NCBI GenBank assembly: GCA_964478945.1
Contig: CAYZJV010000003.1
Span: 1-64,000, forward strand
Length of the DNA stretch: 64,000 nt
Direction: 5' to 3'
Source of the DNA: CAYZJV01 sp964478945
GTDB lineage: Bacteria > Spirochaetota > Spirochaetia > Sphaerochaetales > Sphaerochaetaceae
In this document: positions 58,323 through 64,000 of the stretch, piece by piece
Position numbering within the stretch: the first letter of the stretch is position 1
Layout of the letters: every line of letters begins with the position of its first letter
Translations under genes and position numbers: made by a program
The notes under the pieces: model-generated
The model's input: only the letters and a program-made list of their open reading frames with translations
Told to the model about the DNA's origin: nothing
The model's database searches: none

Positions 58323-59656
58323 TCCGATTGGTGGATACCGACAGGAACCGGTGAAGCGCCAGATCTCTCCAACCGTACAAGGATCCGTTCGCCCCGACGT
58401 ACGGTTGGGGGAACACCGGCGACCTTGATCCTCAAATAATTTTCCGTAAGTCCAGTCCACATCCCGTCATGCAGTTCCTCCAGGATCATTTCGAAGGTGT
58501 GCCCGATCTGTCGTTCCATATACCTTCGGTGATGGACCGCAGACAATCTTCGCAAACGGGTGGCCCTTTCATCCCTCACATATTCGGGAACTTTATCCTT
58601 TGCATCGAAGAGCGCGGTCTGTGGTCGGGGAGAAAAGGGAAACACATGCAATTGGCTCACATCCATCTCCTTGAGGAAATCCACGGTCTTCTCGAACTCC
58701 GCATCATCCTCACCCGGCAACCCGGTGATGATGTCGGCTGCGATGAAGGGATCGGACTTCACCCTTCTCAGGTGCTCCACGGCATCCTTGAGACGATCCA
58801 CAGGATAATGGCGATCGACCCTATCGAGCACCTTTTGGGATGCCGATTGGATCGGAATATGAAAATGGGGTTGTATCCTGGGGTCGGCGAACACCGCGAC
58901 CAACTCTTCGTTAAGCTTGTCCGGTTCCAAGGAACTGAGGCGAATCCTCATGCCCGAACCAAGATGATCCAAAAGAGCCGCAAGCAGCGCCTTCAGATCG
59001 GCATCCCCACTTCTGTAGGCGCTTATGTTCACTCCGGTGAGTACGATCTCCCCATACCCGTCCCTCTCAAGGGCCTTGGCACGGGTGAGCACCTCATCCA
59101 TGGCCAGGCTCATCGCCTTTCCCCTTGCGATTGCGACCCGACAATAGGCACAGGTGTTGTCGCATCCGTCCTGTATCTTGAGGAACGCCCTACTATGGAA
59201 TGAGAATGTGGCCGCATCATAATCGAACGGCGAACCGACATGGTCATCCCCAGACGAAGGAATATGGTCGACATAGTGTCGTACCGCATCGTACAAGTCG
59301 ATATCGGCCAATGTGGTGTGGGCGAGCACGTTGGGCAAATTGAGTAGCGAAGGTTTGTCGTCGAGCGACACGACCACCACCCTCGGAGACAACTCTTCCA
59401 GCAACTGTCGCTCCATCTGGGCATAGCAGCCTGTGACCAACACCACCGGGTGTTGCGGTTCGTTGGCATATTTGCGTATCATGCGACGGGCCTTTTGTTC
59501 GGCCTTGCCCGTTACCGTGCAGGTGTTCACGATGCACAGATCGGCGACGCAATCGGGTTTCACCACCTCGAATCCTTCCCGTGAGAACGCATCGGCGATG
59601 GCCTCGCTTTCGCACTGGTTCAACTTACAGCCCAAAGTGAATAGCAAAACTCTCAT
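58307..59656 (-). CDS. mtaB: tRNA t6A37 methylthiotransferase
   Basis: Radical-SAM enzyme that adds the methylthio group to t6A37 of ANN-decoding tRNAs, 449 aa. The N-terminal UPF0004 domain holds three cluster cysteines (TLGCKLNQCESEA, NTCTVTGKAEQKAR, VTGCYAQME). The radical-SAM motif is KIQDGCDNTCAYCRVAIARG. The C-terminus has a TRAM-like RNA-binding domain (EMILEELHDGMWTGLTENYL). The LGCKLNQ signature places it with MtaB rather than MiaB or RimO. It overlaps tyrA by 4 bases. Confidence 0.93.
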   Translation of the reverse strand: MRVLLFTLGCKLNQCESEAIADAFSREGFEVVKPDCVADLCIVNTCTVTGKAEQKARRMIRKYANEPQHPVVLVTGCYAQMERQLLEELSPRVVVVSLDDKPSLLNLPNVLAHTTLADIDLYDAVRHYVDHIPSSGDDHVGSPFDYDAATFSFHSRAFLKIQDGCDNTCAYCRVAIARGKAMSLAMDEVLTRAKALERDGYGEIVLTGVNISAYRSGDADLKALLAALLDHLGSGMRIRLSSLEPDKLNEELVAVFADPRIQPHFHIPIQSASQKVLDRVDRHYPVDRLKDAVEHLRRVKSDPFIAADIITGLPGEDDAEFEKTVDFLKEMDVSQLHVFPFSPRPQTALFDAKDKVPEYVRDERATRLRRLSAVHHRRYMERQIGHTFEMILEELHDGMWTGLTENYLRIKVAGVPPTVRRGERILVRLERSGASPVPVGIHQSDHTPE

Positions 59657-60408
59657 GTACGGGGCAACTCCGAATAATCTGTATCATGTTCATCAAGCAC
59701 GTGCAATACGGCATCCAGCGCATCATTCAAGCGGACCCTCATATCATGGGCATAGGGATTGTACCTTTGCAGGTCATAGAAGAGCTGGATCGGATCATTG
59801 CACGTCTGTTCCACAATCGACATAAGGTTCCTGTAGCCCAACGTGGCCAGTTCGGTCGGAGCCAGATGCAATTCGTCGAGCACCCTTCCCACAAAGTGGG
59901 TCACTCCCTGGGAATAGGCAGCCTCACGATCATGTTGGTGACAATCCATATCCAGTACCTTCAATCCCATCTCGCGAAATACCCGTCTCCATTGTGTTTC
60001 CTGCTCCCCGCTACAGCGGACAGCCGAATACACAAGGGGAAGATTCTGCACACCATGCTTGCCCGAATCGGGACCGAACATGGGGTGTGTGGCCAATATC
60101 TGCACATCGGGGGGCAGTAGATTCAACATCACCTGCACCGGGTAGACCTTCACCGAACAGGTGTCCATGACCACCGTACCGGGTTTCAACAGTGGCACTA
60201 TGGAGGAGAGGACATCCTTGAACGAGGAAATGGAGACACAAAGCACAATCGTATCGCAGAGGAACAACTCCTCCTTCGAGACGATCGAGACTCCCTCGAT
60301 CCCATGGTTGAGGGGAGTTCTGTTGTATCCCTTCACCGTCACCTGTTTGGCAAGCTCGGTGGCCCAGAATTTTCCGAACCGACCCAACCCGTATACTCCG
60401 ACTTCCAT
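59653..60408 (-). CDS. tyrA: Prephenate dehydrogenase
   Basis: Oxidative decarboxylation of prephenate to 4-hydroxyphenylpyruvate for tyrosine synthesis, 251 aa. Seen: the Rossmann loop VGVYGLGRFGKFWATEL, DTIVLCVSISSFKDVL, VVMDTCSVKVYPVQVM, the catalytic-His region ATHPMFGPDSG, and VTHFVGRVLDEL. It is a short, single-domain form with no chorismate mutase or ACT domain. The stop overlaps the mtaB start (ATGA). Confidence 0.88.
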   Translation of the reverse strand: MEVGVYGLGRFGKFWATELAKQVTVKGYNRTPLNHGIEGVSIVSKEELFLCDTIVLCVSISSFKDVLSSIVPLLKPGTVVMDTCSVKVYPVQVMLNLLPPDVQILATHPMFGPDSGKHGVQNLPLVYSAVRCSGEQETQWRRVFREMGLKVLDMDCHQHDREAAYSQGVTHFVGRVLDELHLAPTELATLGYRNLMSIVEQTCNDPIQLFYDLQRYNPYAHDMRVRLNDALDAVLHVLDEHDTDYSELPRT

Positions 60409-60447
60409 GGACGCATCCTACCACATAGTGGCGTGGCCATACAATCT

Positions 60448-60481
60448 CAACGATTGTCACACCATGGGTATTCAATCGTTG
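60448..60481. promoter_or_regulatory. Inverted repeat at the pta promoter
   Basis: CAACGATTG (60448-60456) and CAATCGTTG (60473-60481) are perfect 9-base complements with a 16-base spacer. The right arm overlaps a possible -35 (TTCAAT), with TATCCT 17 bases further on as the -10. A candidate operator for pta, and possibly for divergent tyrA. Confidence 0.5.
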
Positions 60482-60535
60482 TGGAGGTTGTGGTATCCTA
60501 AGGAAGAAACCCATATACCAAATCAGGAGTCAATC

Positions 60536-61534
60536 ATGACATTTGCAAAAGACATGAAAGCCAAAGCCGAACGGTTGCAGAAGCGACTCGTATTGCCCGA
60601 AGGAACCGAACCGAGAACCGTGGCTGCGGCGCGTAGGATCGTTGATGAAAAATTGGCCTCGTCGGTCACTTTGATCGGAGAGCCGAGTCAGGTGAAGAAG
60701 ACCGCGATCTCGGCGGGAGTCTCACTGGAAGGAATCACCGTCATCGACCCGGTGGCGTCCGGAATGAGGAAGCAGTATGCAACCGAGTATTTCCAACTCA
60801 GGAAGCACAAGGGAATGAGCGAGGATGAAGCCTACGATCTGATCGCCAACGAATTGCGGTATGGAGCGATGATGGTCCGCTTGGGAGATGCCGATGCCAT
60901 GGTGGCAGGAGCTGAAAACACCACAGGCAATGTCCTTCTTGCCTCTTTCCAGATCATCAAGACAAAACCGGGTATCAAGAGTGCCTCGAGTTGTTTCGTG
61001 ATGGCCACCGACAAGACCGGTTTGGGCGCGAACGGATCCTTCATCTTCAGCGATTGCGCCACCATTCCCGAGCCTACCGCAGAACAGTTGGCCGAAATTG
61101 CCGAAGCTTCGGCCGAGTCCTGCAAAACCTATTTGGGTGTGGAACCCATCGTGGCACTGCTCTCCTATTCCACCAAAGGCTCGGCGAAGGGACCTCTGGT
61201 GGACAAGGTCACCAGTGCGTTGGAACTGTTGAAGGCCAAACGACCCGACATCCTCGCCGATGGAGAACTCCAACTCGACGCGGCGATCATCGAATCGGTG
61301 GGAAGCAGCAAGGCTCCCGGCTCTCCCGTTGCGGGAAAGGCCAATGTATTGATCTTCCCCGACCTCCAGGCGGGAAACATCGGCTACAAGCTCGTACAAC
61401 GTCTTGCAGGTGCACAAGCCTATGGACCGATTTTGCAGGGATTCGCCAAACCTGTGAGCGACCTCTCACGCGGATGCAGCATCGAGGACATCGTGGTCAC
61501 CAGTGCGATCACCCTTGCCCAAGCCGGGAACTGA
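60536..61534 (+). CDS. pta: Phosphate acetyltransferase
   Basis: Converts acetyl-CoA and phosphate to acetyl phosphate in acetate fermentation, 332 aa, the short form without regulatory N-terminal domains. Seen: RLVLPEGTEPRTVAAARRIV, VRLGDADAMVAGAENTTGNV, SFQIIKTKPGIKSASSCFVM, IVALLSYSTKGSAKGPLVDK, GKANVLIFPDLQAGNIGYKL and SDLSRGCSIEDIV. The start at 60536 follows AGGAG by 7 bases; the open frame upstream is non-coding. No ackA follows; two hairpins end the transcript. Confidence 0.96.
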   Translation: MTFAKDMKAKAERLQKRLVLPEGTEPRTVAAARRIVDEKLASSVTLIGEPSQVKKTAISAGVSLEGITVIDPVASGMRKQYATEYFQLRKHKGMSEDEAYDLIANELRYGAMMVRLGDADAMVAGAENTTGNVLLASFQIIKTKPGIKSASSCFVMATDKTGLGANGSFIFSDCATIPEPTAEQLAEIAEASAESCKTYLGVEPIVALLSYSTKGSAKGPLVDKVTSALELLKAKRPDILADGELQLDAAIIESVGSSKAPGSPVAGKANVLIFPDLQAGNIGYKLVQRLAGAQAYGPILQGFAKPVSDLSRGCSIEDIVVTSAITLAQAGN

Positions 61535-61547
61535 ACCTACATTTGCA

Positions 61548-61578
61548 TGCAAGGACATCCTTACCGGATGTCCTTGCA
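61548..61578 (+). terminator. First hairpin after pta
   Basis: TGCAAGGACATCC (61548-61560) and GGATGTCCTTGCA (61566-61578) form a perfect 13-pair stem with a five-base loop, 14 bases after the stop. No T-run follows, so it may protect the message end rather than terminate. Confidence 0.65.
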
Positions 61579-61620
61579 TAAACCACGATACTCATCTACA
61601 GTCCAAGTCAATGAACAGTA

Positions 61621-61651
61621 CGCACCACAATCCTATCGTGGTGCGCATCTT
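61621..61651 (+). terminator. Second hairpin after pta
   Basis: CGCACCAC (61621-61628) and GTGGTGCG (61638-61645) form an 8-pair stem with a nine-base loop, followed by CATCTTTC. It is a likely intrinsic terminator before the MATE gene, with only a short T-rich tail. Confidence 0.6.
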
Positions 61652-61678
61652 TCAATATCACAGCGGAAGGTACGGTAG

Positions 61679-63082
61679 ATGGGTTCCCGTTCACACATTT
61701 CATTGATCGATTCCCAACGTTCTCCTGCAAGAACGATTTGGATGCTTGCCTGGCCCGTCATACTCGACCAAAGTTTCCAAACGATGGTCCAATACGTAGA
61801 CTCGGCCATGGTCGGTTCGCTCGGAGCGGTAGCCACGGCTGCAGTTGCCGCCAATAGTTCGACCATTTGGCTGGTGAACGGGATGATGTATGCCTTCGGG
61901 GCGGCATTCGCCGTACTCGCAGCCCGACAAATCGGTGCCGGACAGAAGGAGGAGGTCCACCATACGGTTCGTCAGTCCCTGCTGGCAGTCCTGGGGTTCG
62001 CCGTCGTCGTCACCTCCGTGATGCGCAGCATCGCCTACGAACTCCCCATCTGGATAGGAGTAGAGGATCGGGTCGCTCCCCTTGCTGGGACCTATATGGG
62101 AATCATCTCGCTCGCCTACCCGTTCATGATCCTCTTCATGTTCATGGCCAATTTGATCCGAAGCAGCGGTGACACCAGAACCCCCTTGATCAGCAATATC
62201 GTCACCAACATCACGAATGTGGTCGGAAACTTCCTGTTGATCTTCCCCACCCGGAATATTGATGTGTTCGGAACTTCCTTTACCATGCCTGGTGCCGGTC
62301 TTGGTGTGATGGGAGCTGCGATCGCGACCGCCGGGGCAACCATGATGAGCGCATTGATCCTGTTTGGAGTATTGGTGTTCAAAGAATCTCCTCTCAAGAC
62401 GAAATTCCGTGGTGTTTCCTGGAAAGTCGACTGGAAGGTCATGCGACAGGTATTCAGGTTGGGGACCCCTCTCGCACTTGAACGGGCCACACTTTCGATC
62501 GGTCAGATCGTACTGACCATTCTGGTTACCCGTATCGGTACTGTTTCACTCGCTGCGCACCATCTTGCGATTACAGCCGAATCGATCACCTATATGCCGG
62601 TAAGCGGATTTTCCATGGCTGCCACCACTTCGGTCGCACAATCGCTGGGAGCGAGAAAAAAGGAAATGGCGATCGACTATGCACAACGGTGCCTCCGTTG
62701 GGGAATCATGCTCATGAGTGGTACCGGTGTCCTCATGTTCATATTTTCGAGGCAATTGATGGGCTTCTTCACACCCGACATGGCTGTCATTGCCCTCGGA
62801 TCGAAGGTATTGCGGATTGAAGCCTTTGCCCAACCCTTCTTCGCGATGAGTATTGTGATAGGCGGAATATTGCGAGGTGGTGGCGATACGAAATGGCCTT
62901 TCATCAACTCTTTGATCGGCATGTGGCTGGTCAGACTGGTGCCCGCTTCCATCCTTATCCTCGGTTTCGGGATCGGGCTCGAAGCGGCATGGGGATGCAT
63001 GGTCGCCGACTTGGTGGTACGGGGACTGCTCAATTACCGCAGGTACAGGATGGGAACCTATTTGGATGCATGGAGGGATTGA
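61679..63082 (+). CDS. MATE-family multidrug exporter
   Basis: 467 aa integral membrane protein with about 12 segments in two homologous halves. Seen: WMLAWPVILDQSFQTMVQYV, DSAMVGSLGAVATAAVAA, the family QIGAGQKEEVHHTVRQS, NLIRSSGDTRTPLISN, and in the second half AAHHLAITAESITYMPVSGF and VAQSLGARKKEMAIDYA. MATE proteins export cationic drugs or metabolites in exchange for Na+ or H+. The start follows GGAAGG. Its end overlaps the convergent rsmA gene by 25 bases. Confidence 0.92.
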   Translation: MGSRSHISLIDSQRSPARTIWMLAWPVILDQSFQTMVQYVDSAMVGSLGAVATAAVAANSSTIWLVNGMMYAFGAAFAVLAARQIGAGQKEEVHHTVRQSLLAVLGFAVVVTSVMRSIAYELPIWIGVEDRVAPLAGTYMGIISLAYPFMILFMFMANLIRSSGDTRTPLISNIVTNITNVVGNFLLIFPTRNIDVFGTSFTMPGAGLGVMGAAIATAGATMMSALILFGVLVFKESPLKTKFRGVSWKVDWKVMRQVFRLGTPLALERATLSIGQIVLTILVTRIGTVSLAAHHLAITAESITYMPVSGFSMAATTSVAQSLGARKKEMAIDYAQRCLRWGIMLMSGTGVLMFIFSRQLMGFFTPDMAVIALGSKVLRIEAFAQPFFAMSIVIGGILRGGGDTKWPFINSLIGMWLVRLVPASILILGFGIGLEAAWGCMVADLVVRGLLNYRRYRMGTYLDAWRD

Positions 63083-63948
63083 TGTCCCTGCAGCATCTCT
63101 GCCAATCTGGCGAGCGAGGGGATGTCAAGATTCTCAGCCCGCTCGTGTTCTACGATATTCGCATCGGAAAGTGCATCCAACACCGCTTCCTTGCCTACGA
63201 TCGCGCCTATCTTTCCCCGCAACAGATTGTTCCTTACTGTTTTCCGTCTTTGGGTGAACAGGTCGGACGTCATCTGTAGAAACACCTGCCTCTGTTCCAC
63301 TGGGATAAGGGGCTTTACCCGCTTCTCCAATCCCACCACCACCGAATCGACGTTCGGTGGGGGGAAGAACGAACCAGGTTTTATGGTGAAGGCGACTGAA
63401 ACCTCATAATCAATTTGTGCGAGTATGGAGAGGGTGGACCACTGTTTTGAACCGGCGTTGGCTTCCAAGCGTTCTCCAACCTCCTTCTGCAAAGTATAGA
63501 CCATGCGCCGTGGAAGACATTGTTGTTCCAGAAAGCGCCCTATGCAGATCGATCCCACATTGTAGGGAAGATTCCCGCAGATCACCTGGGGTGCCCCCTC
63601 GTTCGCATAGACGGGAACCCAAGTCTTCAGCACATCCCCCTCCACCAGATTGAAGGAATTTTCACCAACGAAGGCTTCGTTGCGTAGTATGGAGCAGAAC
63701 CCATGGTCGATTTCGAATGCGGTGAGGTGTACCCCTTCGGAGAGGATGAGGGTGGTCAATGCACCGATGCCGGGACCGATTTCCCATACCGATTCGGATC
63801 CTTCCAGATGCATCTCATCGACGATCCTTCGTCGAGTCGATGCGGACAACAGGAAGTTCTGTCCGAACTTTTTCGACATCGCATAGCCGTGACGCTCGAG
63901 CAGAGCGATGATCGCATTGACCGAATCGTAGGGAAAATCCCATATCAT
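63058..63948 (-). CDS. rsmA: 16S rRNA dimethyladenosine transferase
   Basis: Dimethylates two adjacent adenines near the 3' end of 16S rRNA (KsgA), about 296 aa. Seen: KKFGQNFLLSASTRRRIVDE, the SAM loop VWEIGPGIGALTTLIL, AFEIDHGFC, the catalytic motif VICGNLPYNVGS and a C-terminal domain with FTQRRKTVRNNLLRG. The start at 63948 has AAAGGAG 11 bases upstream; an ATG at 63987 in the same frame is also possible. The remaining 52 bases to the window end show no further gene start. Confidence 0.94.
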   Translation of the reverse strand: MIWDFPYDSVNAIIALLERHGYAMSKKFGQNFLLSASTRRRIVDEMHLEGSESVWEIGPGIGALTTLILSEGVHLTAFEIDHGFCSILRNEAFVGENSFNLVEGDVLKTWVPVYANEGAPQVICGNLPYNVGSICIGRFLEQQCLPRRMVYTLQKEVGERLEANAGSKQWSTLSILAQIDYEVSVAFTIKPGSFFPPPNVDSVVVGLEKRVKPLIPVEQRQVFLQMTSDLFTQRRKTVRNNLLRGKIGAIVGKEAVLDALSDANIVEHERAENLDIPSLARLAEMLQGHQSLHASK

Positions 63949-64000
63949 GTCTTTTGAAACTCCTTTTCCGTTCGATTCGCCCAGCATACTTGAGAATTCC

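Noticed and set aside
1..64000. tRNA, rRNA, CRISPR arrays, insertion sequences or prophage
   Set aside because: No repeat-spacer pattern, transposase, integrase or structural RNA was recognised; a tRNA scan was not possible by eye, so a missed tRNA cannot be fully excluded.

Overview
The window is a gene-dense stretch of bacterial chromosome with 59 protein genes on both strands, no gene-free stretch over 300 bases, and no rRNA, tRNA, CRISPR array, insertion sequence or prophage that I could see. Gene content suggests a saccharolytic, fermentative spirochaete, most like the Sphaerochaeta group. The clues are fucose, xylose, uronate and rhamnulokinase-type sugar genes, phosphotransacetylase, an alpha2-type glycyl-tRNA synthetase, and binding-protein signal peptides ending in a FATGQ-like motif. 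This is inference from gene content; no 16S gene is present.

Layout. 16-4387 (-): carAB, with tandem ARG-box-like operators at its promoter. 4565-15862 (-): a probable eight-gene operon, read DeoR regulator, E2, E3, fused E1alpha-beta, PHP-domain protein, SDR, Zn-alcohol dehydrogenase, rhamnulokinase-type FGGY kinase. 16033-17095 (+): lrgAB-like pair. 17092-20884: AraC regulator divergent from xylB-xylA. 20985-25690: Rrf2 regulator, acyl-CoA ligase, and divergent fucU/fucI around a cre-like palindrome. 25782-29094 (+): MTA/SAH deaminase, methylthioribose-1-P isomerase, AEC transporter. 29323-30684 (+): glutamate dehydrogenase. 30675-37246 (-): gltX, glyS, tyrS, then a NitT/TauT-type ABC transporter. 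37332-41551 (-): a five-gene operon of a CpsB-like PHP phosphatase, a RloA/AbiLi-like ATPase, a RloB/AbiLii-like protein, a seven-TM LuxR regulator and an alpha/beta hydrolase. 41645-45113 (-): pdxA, ABC-2 exporter, cobalamin adenosyltransferase. 45264-45551 (+): a hyperacidic small protein. 45850-49710 (+): two tandem TrpX-like binding proteins with permease and ATPase. 49785-55475 (-): argS, rplU, rpmA, obgE, nadD, yqeK, a lipoprotein, rsfS. 55638-63948: cysE, an AraC regulator divergent from a fructuronate reductase, mtaB-tyrA, pta, a MATE exporter, rsmA.

How it fits together. Much of the window feeds sugars into fermentation: xylose by XylAB, fucose by FucU/FucI, uronates by UxuB, a possible ketose-1-phosphate route in the DeoR operon, and acetate formation through Pta. 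Nitrogen genes (carAB, gdhA, one amino-acid-type binding protein) share an ARG-box-like motif and may form a small regulon.

The most unusual region is 37332-41551. A RloAB/AbiL-like phage-resistance pair keeps its overall sequence signature but has lost or altered the catalytic residues in both proteins. It sits in an operon with a membrane-bound LuxR-type regulator, a hydrolase and a PHP phosphatase. Second is the DeoR operon, which joins a 2-oxoacid/acetoin-type dehydrogenase complex to polyol/ketose enzymes and has a strong promoter carrying three CTTTCG repeats.
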